Translations under genes and position numbers: made by a program | Source of the DNA: Hydrogenophilus sp. | Lineage (GTDB): Bacteria; Pseudomonadota; Gammaproteobacteria; Burkholderiales; Thiobacillaceae | Assembly (NCBI GenBank): GCA_020725195.1 | Contig: DYFL01000003.1 | Coordinates: 24,419-88,418 of the forward strand | Length of the DNA stretch: 64,000 nt | Direction of reading: 5' to 3' | The notes under the pieces: generated by a model | Seen by the model: only the letters and a program-made list of their open reading frames with translations | What the model was told of the DNA's origin: nothing | The model's database searches: none | In this document: in pieces, positions 1 through 8,733 of the stretch | Layout of the letters: every line of letters starts with the position of its first letter | Position numbering within the stretch: the stretch's first letter is position 1

Positions 1-311
1 CCACGGCCGGGCAGAAGCTGCTGCTGCGCCTGTCCAACCTCAGCGTCACCAACCTCTTCACCGTCACCGCCCTGGGCCTGCCCATGAAGGTGGTCGGGCA
101 GGGGGCCCACATCCTGCGCGGGCCGGGCGGCGCGAACCTCTACTACGACACCGGCTCGGTGACCCTGGGCGGCGGCGAGGCGGCGGACGTGATCATCGAC
201 ACCGCCGGCATCGGCCCCGGGACCTACTTCCTGTACACCACCAACCTCAACTACCTCAGCAACAACACCGAGGACTACGGGGGAATGATGACGGAGATCG
301 TCATCCAGTAA
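1..311 (+). CDS. Multicopper oxidase-like protein, C-terminal end only (cut by window edge)
   Basis: An open frame enters from the left edge in frame 3 and gives about 102 residues to the stop. It reads as the last cupredoxin domain of a multicopper oxidase: a GQKLLLRLSN strand, GTYFLY, and a final GGMMTEIVI strand where laccases end in HCHxxxHxxxGMM. Here the equivalent stretch is YTTNLNYLSNNTEDYGGMM, so the type 1 Cys and the His ligands of that loop are absent. The next gene follows after about 30 bases and is another member of the family, which suggests one operon. The N-terminal part lies outside the window, so overall activity cannot be judged. Confidence 0.7.
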   Translation, partial: TAGQKLLLRLSNLSVTNLFTVTALGLPMKVVGQGAHILRGPGGANLYYDTGSVTLGGGEAADVIIDTAGIGPGTYFLYTTNLNYLSNNTEDYGGMMTEIVIQ

Positions 312-342
312 GGGGATGACGGCGAGCACGAGGAGAACCGAC

Positions 343-1644
343 ATGAACACGCTCTTGCACAGACTCGGACAGGCGCTCATCGCCCTCGTCCTCCTCGGCA
401 CCGGCGCGGCCTGGGCGGTGGTGGACGGCATCACCGGCCCCACCTTCAACCTCACGGCCAAGGCGGACTACATCACCACCGGCGACGGCGGCAGCTGGCT
501 CGCCTGGGGCTACGCCTCGGACGACGCCGGGCCCTTCCCCGGGGTGATGCAGTACCCCGGACCCACCCTGATCGTGAACCAGGGCGACAGCGTCACCATC
601 CACCTCAGGAACACGCTGCCCATGCCGGTCTCCATCGTCTTCCCCGGGCAGTCCGGCGTGGGCGCCAGCGGCGGCTCGCCCGGCCTGCTCACCCGGGAGG
701 CGCCGGCCGACAACGGCGCGAGCACGGTGACCTACACCTTCACCGCCGCGCAGCCCGGCACCTACCTCTACCACAGCGGCAGCCGGCCCGACCTGCAGGT
801 GGAGATGGGCCTGGTCGGCGCCCTCATCGTGCGCCCGGCGGGCTTCGACCCGGTGACCAGGCGCACCGCCTACGGCCACGCGGGCAGCGCCTACGACCAC
901 GAGTACCTGTTCCTGCTCACCGAGATGGATGCCCAGGTCCACGAGCAGGTCGCGCTCAACCTGCTGCTCGGGCTGCCGCCGGAGACGGGGGTGGACACCG
1001 TCGGCTTCTTCCCCGAGTACTGGTTCATCAACGGCCGCACCGCGCCGGACACCCTGGCCGCCGCCGCGGTGCCCTGGATGGCCACCCAGCCCTACAACGC
1101 CCTGCCGCGCATGCATCCCGGAGAGCGGATGCTGATGCGGGTGATCGGCGCCGGGCGCGACCTGCACCCCTTCCACCACCACGGCAACAACGCCTGGACG
1201 ATCGCCCGCGACGGCCGCCTGCTGGAGAGCGCCCCCGGCGCCGGGCCCGACCTCGCGGTGTCCGACTACACCATCAAGGTGGTGCCCGGCAGCACCTACG
1301 ACGCGGTCTTCGAGTGGACCGGCAAGGGCCTGGGCTGGGACATCTACGGCCACGCCCCGGGCGACGCCCTGCAGCCCGACGAGTACGCCCCAGACCACGG
1401 CAAGCCCCTGCCGGTGGCGCTGCCCAACCAGCAGGACCTCCTCTTCGGCGGCCACTGGAGCGGCAGCCCCTACCTGGGCCAGTTCGGCGCCCTGCCCCCC
1501 GGCGAGGGCGGCCTCAACCTGAACGGCGGCTACTTCTTCATGTGGCACTCCCACACCGAGAAGGAAATCATCAACTTCGACATCTTCCCGGGCGGCATGA
1601 TGACCATGGTCATCATCGAGCCCCCGGGGGTGCCGATCCCCTGA
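343..1644 (+). CDS. Exported multicopper oxidase-like protein with degenerate copper sites
   Basis: 433 residues starting with a Sec signal peptide that ends near AAWA. I chose the ATG at 343 because AGGAG lies 7 bases upstream; an in-frame ATG at 316 has no such site. The fold is multicopper oxidase: an N-terminal cupredoxin (about residues 30-160) and a C-terminal one ending in GGMM. Of the four copper motifs, the first HxH is replaced by SIVFPGQ and the second (WYHSH) by YLYHSGS. The third survives as HPFHHHGN. The fourth reads WHSHTEKE, with Ser where the type 1 Cys should be. A normal laccase reaction is therefore unlikely. It could bind copper or another metal through the surviving His cluster. 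It sits in tandem with two related genes. Confidence 0.75.
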   Translation: MNTLLHRLGQALIALVLLGTGAAWAVVDGITGPTFNLTAKADYITTGDGGSWLAWGYASDDAGPFPGVMQYPGPTLIVNQGDSVTIHLRNTLPMPVSIVFPGQSGVGASGGSPGLLTREAPADNGASTVTYTFTAAQPGTYLYHSGSRPDLQVEMGLVGALIVRPAGFDPVTRRTAYGHAGSAYDHEYLFLLTEMDAQVHEQVALNLLLGLPPETGVDTVGFFPEYWFINGRTAPDTLAAAAVPWMATQPYNALPRMHPGERMLMRVIGAGRDLHPFHHHGNNAWTIARDGRLLESAPGAGPDLAVSDYTIKVVPGSTYDAVFEWTGKGLGWDIYGHAPGDALQPDEYAPDHGKPLPVALPNQQDLLFGGHWSGSPYLGQFGALPPGEGGLNLNGGYFFMWHSHTEKEIINFDIFPGGMMTMVIIEPPGVPIP

Positions 1645-1662
1645 GCCCTGGAGGAGACGGCC

Positions 1663-3555
1663 ATGAACGCCCGCCACACGATACGCAAGCCCTGGGGGAC
1701 GCCCGCGCTGCTGGCGCTGGCGCTCCTTACCGCCGGCCCCGCCGCCGCCGCCGAATACTGGCTGTGCGCCAAGGCCACCACCCTGACCATGCCCGACGGC
1801 CAGGCGGTCGCCATGTGGGGCTACGCCCAGGACAGCGCCGGCTTCGCCGGCAACTGCGCCGCAGCCGCCACGGTGCCCGGCCCGGCCCTGACGGTGCCGG
1901 CCGGCGACGCCAGCCTCACCGTCCACCTGCGCAACGCGCTTGCCGGCCCCGGCGCCGAGCCGGTGTCCATCGTCATCCCGGGCCAGGTGGCAGCGATGGG
2001 CCCGGTGAAGTTCACCGACGCCGCCGGCCGGCAACGGGTGCGCTCCTTCACCGCCGAGGCGGCGGTCGGCGCCACCCAGAGCTACACCTGGAGCAGCCTC
2101 AGGCCCGGCACCTACCTCTACCACAGCGGCACCCATCCCCAGGTGCAGGTGCAGATGGGCCTCTACGGCGCCGTCAAGCACGACGCCGTCCCTGCCGGGG
2201 TCGAGCCGGCTCAGGCCTATGCCGGCGTGCCCTACGCGAGCGAGCTCACCCTGCTCTTCAGCGAGATCGACCCCGCCCTGCACGCGGCCGTGGCCGCCGG
2301 CCAGTACGGGCCGGGCCAGCCGATGACCAGCACCATCGACTACGCGCCGAGATACTTCCTCATCAACGGCAAGGCCCACCCCGACGCGGGCCTCACCCTG
2401 GCCGCCGGCAGCGTGGGCCAGACCACCCTGCTGCGCCTGCTCAACGCGGGCCTGCAGACCCGCTCGCCCGTGCTGCAGGGCCTGCACCTGAGCCTCGTCG
2501 CCGAAGACGGCAGGCCCTACGCCCGCGCCCGGGAGCAGTATTCCGTCTTCCTGCCGGCGCTGAAGACCGTGGACGCCGTCCTCGTCCCCGCGGCGGCGGC
2601 GACCCATCCGCTCTACGACCGGCGCCTGGCCGTCACCAACCCCGGGCCGAGCGGCCCCGTCGCCGGCGGCATGCTCGCCTACCTGACGGTGGCGGCCGCC
2701 CCGGCCGGCACGCCCACGGCGGCAAACGACGCCTACGCCACCAACGAGGACACGCCGCTCGCCGTCGCCGCCCCCGGCGTGCTCGGCAACGACAGCGCCG
2801 GCACCACCGCGAGCCTGCTCTCCGGCACCGGCCACGGCAGCCTGGTCCTGAACCCCGACGGCGGCTTCAGCTACACCCCGCAGGCCAACTACTACGGCCC
2901 CGACAGCTTCACCTACCGGGCGCTGAGCGGCGGCCTGGCGAGCGCGCCGGCCACCGTGAGCCTCACCGTCAACCCGGTGAACGACCCGCCCGTGGCCGTC
3001 GGCGAGGCCTACAGCGTCGCCGCGGGCGCCACCCTCAACGTGGCCGCCCCCGGCGTGCTCGGCAACGACAGCGACGTCGACGGCAACCCGCTCACCGCGG
3101 TGAACCCGAGCGCGCTCGCGGGCCTCACGCTCAACCCCAACGGCAGCTTCAGCTACGCCGCCGCCACCGCCGGCAGCTACAGCTTCACCTACCAGGCGTT
3201 CGACGGCGCCGCGACCAGCGCCCCGGCCACGGTGGCGATCACGGTGACCGCCAACCAGGCGCCGGTGGCGGTGAACGACACCGCCAGCGCGCCGCGGCGG
3301 ACCACGGCCGCCTACACCCCGGTGGTCATCAGCGTCCTGGCCAACGACAGCGACCCGAACGGCAACCTCGACCCCGCCACGGTCCAGATCGTCACGGCCC
3401 CGAACAAGGGCGGCACGGTGACGGTGAACGCCAACGGCACGGTGAACTACACGCCCAGGCTCAACTTCCGCGGCACGGAGAACTTCGGCTACCGCGTGCG
3501 CGACACCGGCGGGCTGTGGTCCAACACCGCCACCGTCAAGGTCAACGTGAAATGA
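1663..3555 (+). CDS. Exported cupredoxin-like protein with C-terminal cadherin-like repeats
   Basis: 630 residues with a signal peptide ending near GPAAAA and GGAGG upstream of the start. Residues about 25-345 resemble the two cupredoxin halves of the preceding gene (shared SIVxPGQ and GTYLYHSG blocks), but the His-rich C-terminal copper motifs are missing. Residues about 350-630 hold three cadherin/tandem-type repeats, each with an NDxY...PGVLGNDS or VLANDSDxxGN start and a GxxxxNxxGxxxYxP middle. Such repeats are usual in adhesins and secreted enzymes, where they act as surface stalks and often bind calcium. The role is probably extracellular or cell-surface; the substrate is unknown. The last bases overlap the following lipoprotein gene (ATGA), so translation is probably coupled. 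Confidence 0.72.
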   Translation: MNARHTIRKPWGTPALLALALLTAGPAAAAEYWLCAKATTLTMPDGQAVAMWGYAQDSAGFAGNCAAAATVPGPALTVPAGDASLTVHLRNALAGPGAEPVSIVIPGQVAAMGPVKFTDAAGRQRVRSFTAEAAVGATQSYTWSSLRPGTYLYHSGTHPQVQVQMGLYGAVKHDAVPAGVEPAQAYAGVPYASELTLLFSEIDPALHAAVAAGQYGPGQPMTSTIDYAPRYFLINGKAHPDAGLTLAAGSVGQTTLLRLLNAGLQTRSPVLQGLHLSLVAEDGRPYARAREQYSVFLPALKTVDAVLVPAAAATHPLYDRRLAVTNPGPSGPVAGGMLAYLTVAAAPAGTPTAANDAYATNEDTPLAVAAPGVLGNDSAGTTASLLSGTGHGSLVLNPDGGFSYTPQANYYGPDSFTYRALSGGLASAPATVSLTVNPVNDPPVAVGEAYSVAAGATLNVAAPGVLGNDSDVDGNPLTAVNPSALAGLTLNPNGSFSYAAATAGSYSFTYQAFDGAATSAPATVAITVTANQAPVAVNDTASAPRRTTAAYTPVVISVLANDSDPNGNLDPATVQIVTAPNKGGTVTVNANGTVNYTPRLNFRGTENFGYRVRDTGGLWSNTATVKVNVK

Positions 3556-4019
3556 GCGCCCGGCCCCTCGCGCGGCTCGGCGCCCTCGGCCTCGCGGCCA
3601 TGCTCGCCGCCGGCTGCGCCGGCCTCCCGGCCGAGCCGGCCGCGCCGGCCGCCGCCGGGGACCTCGGCATCCGGGTCGAGTCCCTGCGGCTCACCGCCGC
3701 CGACTACCTGCTGGACCTGCGGCTGCGCATCACCGACCCGGAGCGCGCCGCCCCCTTCTTCAGCCGCAAGACCGAGATCCTGCTCGTCGACCCGGCGAGC
3801 GGCGCCCGGCTCGCGGTGCCCAACACGCCCAAGCTCGGCAGGCTGCGCCAGGTCGCCCGCGAGGGCAGGGCCGGGCGCAGCTATTTCATGCTCTTCGCCA
3901 ACCCCGGCCAATACGTCAAGCCCGGCGCCCGCCTCGACCTGGTCGTCGACGGGCGGCGGCTGGAGGGCCTGCGGGTGGAGGGCGCGGGAGGCCACCATGA
4001 TCCAAGCGCGAATCTTTGA
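3552..4019 (+). CDS. Small lipoprotein of unknown function
   Basis: 155 residues. The start ATG overlaps the stop of the upstream gene (ATGA). The N-terminus is a lipoprotein signal with lipobox LAAGC, cleaved before Cys at about residue 22. The mature part has a mainly beta pattern (RLTAADYLLDLRLRITDP, KTEILLVDPASGARLAVP), resembling small periplasmic beta-sandwich proteins, but I do not recognise a named family. Its coupling to the cupredoxin/cadherin gene suggests it helps export, anchor or mature that product in the envelope. Confidence 0.65.
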   Translation: MSARPLARLGALGLAAMLAAGCAGLPAEPAAPAAAGDLGIRVESLRLTAADYLLDLRLRITDPERAAPFFSRKTEILLVDPASGARLAVPNTPKLGRLRQVAREGRAGRSYFMLFANPGQYVKPGARLDLVVDGRRLEGLRVEGAGGHHDPSANL

Positions 4020-4173
4020 CCCCCCGGATCCCCCATTGGAGGGGCTGCCGCCCCCTCCCCTTCAAGGGGAGCCCCCTGAAGGGCATAAAGGCTGGGGTGG
4101 GGATGGGGTTCGACGGGCCCGCGGTCAATCCGGGACCCCCGGTCAATCCGGATCCAGGACGTCCTGCCCCCCT
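4020..4173. repeat. Intergenic dispersed repeat of the GGGATAAAGGCAGGGGTGAGG type
   Basis: This gap carries a C-rich then G-rich palindromic stretch (about 4021-4115) with the core GGGCATAAAGGCTGGGGTGG. It is a diverged copy of the element at 28837-28896 and 34237-34299. It is followed by a short duplicated GGTCAATCCGG motif at about 4122-4152. It could be translated as an N-terminal extension of the protease gene, but it is better read as non-coding. Confidence 0.55.
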
Positions 4174-6102
4174 ATGGCCGGTCGACTCGCCCTGGCCGCC
4201 CTGCTCCTCGCGCTCACCCTTCCCGCCCTGGCCGACGCCCTGGCGCCGGAGCTGCGCGCGCGGCTCTCGGCCGCCGGGCCCGGCGAGACCCTGCCGGTGA
4301 TCGTCGGCCTGGCCGAGCGCGTGGACCCCCGCCCCTACCAGACCGGCGACCGCGCCCAGCGCCGTGCCGCCCTGATCCAGGCCCTGCAGGCCCAGGCCGC
4401 CCGCACCCAGCCGCCCATCCTCGCCGCCATCCAGGCCCAGGGCGGCGGGCGCATCCGCCCGCTGTGGGCCATCAACGCCATCGCCGCCGAGCTGCCCGCC
4501 GCCGCCATCGAGGCCCTCGCCCGCCACCCGGCCGTAGCCCGCATCCGCCTCGACGCCGAGGTCCTGGAGCCCGCGATCACCCCGGCCGCGGCGGCCACCC
4601 CGGAGTGGAACCTGAGCGCCGTGCGCGCCCCCGAGCTCTGGGCGCAGGGCTATGACGGCACGGGCGTGGTGGTGGCCAGCCTGGACACCGGGGTGGACGC
4701 CGCCCACCCCGACCTCGGCCCGCGCTGGCGCGGCGGCGGCAACGGCTGGTACGACCCCAACGGCCAGCACGCCACGCCCCACGACGCATCGGGCCACGGC
4801 ACCCGCACCATGGGCCTCATGGTCGGCGGCGCCGCCGGCGGCACCGCCATCGGCGTGGCGCCCGGCGCGCAGTGGATCGCGGTGAAGATCTTCGACGACA
4901 GCGGCCGCTCGACGCTCAGCCGCATCCACCAGGGCTTCCAGTGGCTGCTCGACCCGGACGCCAACCCGGCGAGCGACGACGCCCCCGACGTGGTCAACAA
5001 CTCCTGGGGCCTCATCGGCGCCGACCAGTGCGCCCTGGAGTTCCAGACCGACGTCCAGCTGCTCAGGACGGCCGGCATCGCCGTGGTCTTCGCCGCGGGC
5101 AACGACGGGCCCTCCGGCTACACGAGCTCCAGCCCCGCCAACAACCCCGAGGGCTGGGCCGTCGGCGCGGTGGACGCCGCCAACGCCGTCGCGGCCTTCA
5201 GCAGCCGCGGGCCCTCGGCCTGCGACGGCAGCATCTACCCCGAGCTCATGGCCCCCGGGGTCGCGGTGAAGAGCGCCGACCTCTCCTTCGGCGGCCTGGC
5301 CCTCTATGCCGACGTCTCCGGCACCTCCTACGCCGCGCCCCACGTTTCCGGCGTGATGGCCCTGCTCGCCCAGGCCCACCCCGGCGCCGAGGTGGCGGCG
5401 CTGGAGGCCGCGCTCGCGCAGACGGCGCGCGACCTGGGACCGGCCGGGGCGGACAACGCCTACGGCCAGGGCCTCGTCGACGCCGTCGCCGCGCACGAGA
5501 CCCTGGCCGGCGCGCCGCCCCCCGCGAACCGCGCGCCGCTCGCGAGCAACGACGCCTACAGCGTGCTCGCCGGCACGGTCCTCGCGGTGGCCGCGCCCGG
5601 CGTGCTCGGCAACGACAGCGACCCGGACGGCAATGCCCTCACCGCGCGGCTCGAAAGCCCGCCCGCGGGCGGGGCGCTGGTGCTCAACGCCGACGGCTCC
5701 TTCAGCTACACGCCCAACGCCGGCACCGCCGCCGACAGCTTCGCCTACCGCGCGAGCGACGGCGGCCTCGCGAGCGCCGCGGCCCAGGTCTCGATCAGCG
5801 TCGTGCAACCCAACCGGCCGCCCGTGGCGGTGGACGACGGCGCCAGCACGCGCCGCAACACCGCCATCCGCATCGCCGTGCTCGCCAACGACAGCGACCC
5901 GGACGGCAACCTCGCCCCGGCGAGCGTCGCCATCACGGCCAAGCCCAACAAGGGCGGCACGGCGAGCGTCAACCCGGACGGCACGGTGAACTACAGCCCG
6001 AAGCGCAATTTCACCGGCGCCGAGACCTTCGCCTACACCGTGCGCGACACCCTGGGCGCGGTCTCCAACACGGCCGGCGTCACGGTCACGGTGACGCGAT
6101 GA
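4174..6102 (+). CDS. Secreted subtilisin-like serine protease (S8) with cadherin-like repeats
   Basis: 642 residues from the ATG at 4174, chosen because a signal peptide starts there (MAGRLALAALLLALTLPALA); longer in-frame starts would translate the upstream repeat. An inhibitor-like propeptide (about 20-135) is followed by the catalytic domain. The triad is visible: Asp171 in SLDTGVD, His208 in GHGTRT and Ser385 in SGTSYAAPH, with an AAGN oxyanion block before the Ser. Two cadherin-like repeats (about 447-642) follow. The last one (VLANDSDPDGNL, PNKGG, GTVNY) is clearly homologous to the last repeat of the cupredoxin gene at 1663, so the two proteins share a surface-targeting module. It may process neighbouring exoproteins; that is inference. 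Confidence 0.88.
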   Translation: MAGRLALAALLLALTLPALADALAPELRARLSAAGPGETLPVIVGLAERVDPRPYQTGDRAQRRAALIQALQAQAARTQPPILAAIQAQGGGRIRPLWAINAIAAELPAAAIEALARHPAVARIRLDAEVLEPAITPAAAATPEWNLSAVRAPELWAQGYDGTGVVVASLDTGVDAAHPDLGPRWRGGGNGWYDPNGQHATPHDASGHGTRTMGLMVGGAAGGTAIGVAPGAQWIAVKIFDDSGRSTLSRIHQGFQWLLDPDANPASDDAPDVVNNSWGLIGADQCALEFQTDVQLLRTAGIAVVFAAGNDGPSGYTSSSPANNPEGWAVGAVDAANAVAAFSSRGPSACDGSIYPELMAPGVAVKSADLSFGGLALYADVSGTSYAAPHVSGVMALLAQAHPGAEVAALEAALAQTARDLGPAGADNAYGQGLVDAVAAHETLAGAPPPANRAPLASNDAYSVLAGTVLAVAAPGVLGNDSDPDGNALTARLESPPAGGALVLNADGSFSYTPNAGTAADSFAYRASDGGLASAAAQVSISVVQPNRPPVAVDDGASTRRNTAIRIAVLANDSDPDGNLAPASVAITAKPNKGGTASVNPDGTVNYSPKRNFTGAETFAYTVRDTLGAVSNTAGVTVTVTR

Positions 6103-6163
6103 ACCCGGCGCCTGTGATCCGCCGTAAGTCACCCCCACAACCTGCGTCGTCAAGGAGGAGAAC

Positions 6164-6829
6164 ATGAACGCAAGACCCGCCCCCACCTGCCTCACCGCGG
6201 CACTCCTCGGCGCCGCCCTGCTCGGCCTCGGCCCGGCCCGGGCCGAGGACTCCACGGCGCACCACCACGGCCACGCCCTGCACGCCGACCACGCCCACCA
6301 TGCCCATGCCCTGCCCCAGGGCATCGCGCGCTCCGTGGCGCACTACGCCCTGCCCGACGCCCGGCTCGTCGGCGCCCACGGCCGGCCGGTGCGCCTGGCC
6401 GCCGAGCTCGACACCCAGGCCCCGGTGCTGGTGAACTTCATCTTCACCAGCTGCACCGCCATCTGCCCGCTCACCACCGCGGTCTTCGCCCAGGTGCAGG
6501 ACGCGCTCGCGGCCGAGGGCAGGCCCCTGCGCCTGATCTCCATCTCCATCGACCCCGAGCAGGACACCCCGGCGCGGCTGCGCGAATACGCCGCCCGGTA
6601 TGGCGCGGGCCCCGACTGGCACTTCCTCACCGGCGACGCCGCCACCGTGCTGGCCGTGCAGCGGGCCTTCGACGCCTGGCGCGGCGGCAAGATGAACCAC
6701 GCCCCGGTCACCTGGCTGCGCGCCGCCCCCGGCACGCCCTGGGTGCGCTACGAGGGCCTGGTCGACGCCGGGACCCTGGTCGAGGAGTACCAGCGGCTCA
6801 CCGCCGGCCTGAAGACGGTGCGGCGCTGA
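6164..6829 (+). CDS. SCO1/SenC family copper chaperone with His-rich N-terminus
   Basis: 221 residues with a strong Shine-Dalgarno (AAGGAGGAGAAC) and a signal peptide ending GPARA. The thioredoxin-like SCO fold has the copper-binding motif TSCTAICP (Cys97, Cys101) and a distal His179 in KMNHAP. SCO proteins deliver copper to the CuA site of cytochrome oxidases or to other periplasmic copper enzymes. Mature residues about 30-50 are unusually His-rich (clusters HHH, HADHAHHAHA), which would add metal-binding capacity. Being in a cluster of multicopper oxidase-like proteins, it probably loads copper into exported proteins rather than only into an oxidase. A second SCO gene lies at 52984. Confidence 0.9.
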   Translation: MNARPAPTCLTAALLGAALLGLGPARAEDSTAHHHGHALHADHAHHAHALPQGIARSVAHYALPDARLVGAHGRPVRLAAELDTQAPVLVNFIFTSCTAICPLTTAVFAQVQDALAAEGRPLRLISISIDPEQDTPARLREYAARYGAGPDWHFLTGDAATVLAVQRAFDAWRGGKMNHAPVTWLRAAPGTPWVRYEGLVDAGTLVEEYQRLTAGLKTVRR

Positions 6830-6842
6830 GGGCGCGTGCGGG

Positions 6843-8510
6843 ATGCGGCCATGCGACCCTTCTTCCAGCGACCGCCGCCGCGCCGCGCCGAGCGTCATCG
6901 GGCCGGCGCTCCTCGCGGCCGTCCTCGTCCTGGCGCCGGGCTGGACGGCGGCCGGCGATGCCGCGCTCGGCGAGCGGATCTACCGCGAGGGCAGGCTAGC
7001 CTCGGGCGAGCCGCTCCAGGCCCGGCTGCGGCAGGGCCTGGCGCTCGCCGGTCCGAAGGCGGCCTGCGCCACCTGCCACCGGCGCAGCGGCTTCGGCAGC
7101 AGCGAGGGCACCACCCCGATCCGGCCGATCACGGGGCGCTACCTCTTCCGGGACGCCCAGGCAGCCGAGCCGCGCCTCGGCCGAGACCCCGGCCCGAGCC
7201 GCGGCCTGCGCCCCGCCTACACCGACGCCAGCCTCGCCCGGGCCCTGCGCGAAGGCCTTGACGCGGCCGGCCGGCCGCTGGGCGGGATGATGCCCCGCTA
7301 TGCGCTGGGCGACGCGGACCTCGGCCACCTCGCGGCCTACCTCCGGACCCTCTCGGCCGCCCCCGACCCCGGCGTGACCGCGACCACCCTGCACTTGGCC
7401 ACTGTGGTCGACGCCGCCGCCGACCCCGGGCGGCGCCAGGCGATGCTGGAGATCCTCGAGGCCTACTTCCGGGACAGGAACGCCGGCACCCGCCTGGAGG
7501 CCGAGCGGGCCCGCCGCGCCCCCTGGGACATGGCGCGCGAGTACAAGGCCTACCGCAAGTGGCAACTGCACGTCTGGACCCTGGAGGGCGCGCCCGAGAC
7601 CTGGGGCGCGCAGCTCGAGGCGCACTACCGCGCGCAGCCCGTGTTCGCGATGCTGAGCGGCATCGGCGCCGGCACTTGGCAGCCCGTGCACGACTTCTGC
7701 GAGCGCACGGCCCTGCCCTGCCTCTTCCCCCACGTCGACCGGCCGCCGCAGGCGCCGGGGCAGTACGCCCTCTACCTCTCGCGCGGCCTCGAGCTGGAGG
7801 CCGAGGCCCTCGCCGTCCACCTCGCCCGCAGCGGGGTGCAAGGGCCCGTCGTCCAGGTCTACCGGGACGAGACCGCCGAGGCCGCCCTCGCCCTGCGCCG
7901 GGCCCTGGCCGCGGCCGGCCTGCCGGCGCCGCAGGGGCGCGCCCTCGCGCCGGGCGCCGTGCCCGATGCCGGCTTCTGGCGCGCGCTCGGCCAGCCCGCC
8001 GCGCTGGTGCTCTGGCTGCGGCCCGCCGACCTCGCCGCGCTCGCGGCGCTCGACCCGCCCCCCGGCGGGCTCTACCTCTCCGCCCGGCTGGCGGACCTCG
8101 CCGCGCTGCCGGCGCCGCTCGCCGCGCATGCCGCCCTCGTCTACCCCTGGGAGCTGCCCCAGCGCCTCGCCCCCCGCCTCAGGCGCCTGCACGCCTGGCT
8201 CGGGCTCAAGGGCATCGCCCCGCGCGACGGCCCCGTCCAGGCCGACACCTTCTTCGCCGTCACCCAGGCCGGCATGGCCATCCCGCACCTGGTGGACGAC
8301 TACTCCCGGGACTACTTCATCGAGACCATCGAGCACGGCCTGGACAACGCCCTCGCCCCCTCCTCCTACCCCCGGCCCGGCCTCGCGCCCGGCCAGCGCC
8401 ACGCCTCCAAGGGCAGCTACATCGTCAAGGCCAACGGGACACACAACCATCTGGAACCCCTGGGCGACTGGATCGTGCCCGACACGGCCCTTCCCGGAGG
8501 GGGGAAATGA
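6843..8510 (+). CDS. Exported cytochrome c fused to a periplasmic binding-protein-like domain
   Basis: 555 residues with an N-terminal membrane/signal segment around residues 17-38. A class I cytochrome c domain follows: CATCH heme motif near residue 78 and a likely axial Met in GGMMPRY near 143-147. From about residue 180 to the end, the chain resembles type 1 periplasmic ligand-binding proteins of the branched-chain amino acid ABC-receptor type, with alternating beta/alpha pattern. No ABC transporter genes are adjacent, so the second domain may sense or bind a redox-active ligand. It starts 13 bases after the SCO gene, and the ATG at 6843 has only a weak ribosome site. I infer an electron-transfer role with the copper proteins. 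Confidence 0.75.
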   Translation: MRPCDPSSSDRRRAAPSVIGPALLAAVLVLAPGWTAAGDAALGERIYREGRLASGEPLQARLRQGLALAGPKAACATCHRRSGFGSSEGTTPIRPITGRYLFRDAQAAEPRLGRDPGPSRGLRPAYTDASLARALREGLDAAGRPLGGMMPRYALGDADLGHLAAYLRTLSAAPDPGVTATTLHLATVVDAAADPGRRQAMLEILEAYFRDRNAGTRLEAERARRAPWDMAREYKAYRKWQLHVWTLEGAPETWGAQLEAHYRAQPVFAMLSGIGAGTWQPVHDFCERTALPCLFPHVDRPPQAPGQYALYLSRGLELEAEALAVHLARSGVQGPVVQVYRDETAEAALALRRALAAAGLPAPQGRALAPGAVPDAGFWRALGQPAALVLWLRPADLAALAALDPPPGGLYLSARLADLAALPAPLAAHAALVYPWELPQRLAPRLRRLHAWLGLKGIAPRDGPVQADTFFAVTQAGMAIPHLVDDYSRDYFIETIEHGLDNALAPSSYPRPGLAPGQRHASKGSYIVKANGTHNHLEPLGDWIVPDTALPGGGK

Positions 8511-8530
8511 AGCCGCAGTCCGGCGTGATT

Positions 8531-8560
8531 CCGTCATGCCGGACTTGATCCGGCATCCAG
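8531..8560. repeat. Short palindromic repeat, GTCATGCCGGACTTGATCCGGCATCC type
   Basis: A palindrome (ATGCCGGA...TCCGGCAT) of a kind widely dispersed in proteobacterial intergenic DNA. The rest of the 223-base gap between the convergent genes shows another hairpin (ACGCCCC/GGGGCGT near 8693-8725) that may help terminate fccB transcription; it lacks a clean T-run. Confidence 0.5.
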
Positions 8561-8733
8561 CGCGGTGTCAGCCGCAAAACCGATGGGACGTGCGGAATTC
8601 ACCAAGATTGCGTGTCAGGCACGCAAAGACGGACCCCTGAGTTCCGTCGATCACGAAACACGACGCCAGGCGCCCGACGGGCGCAAGAGATACGCCCCCC
8701 CGGCAGGAAGAGGGGCGTTTCCGGGATTGGGCT

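Noticed and set aside
343..1644. Functional laccase
   Set aside because: Two of four copper motifs are absent and the type 1 Cys is Ser.
301..2835. Very long open frame antisense to the cupredoxin genes
   Set aside because: It is the mirror of high-GC coding sequence; the product is Gly/Arg/Val-rich with no domain, while the plus strand shows signal peptides and family motifs.
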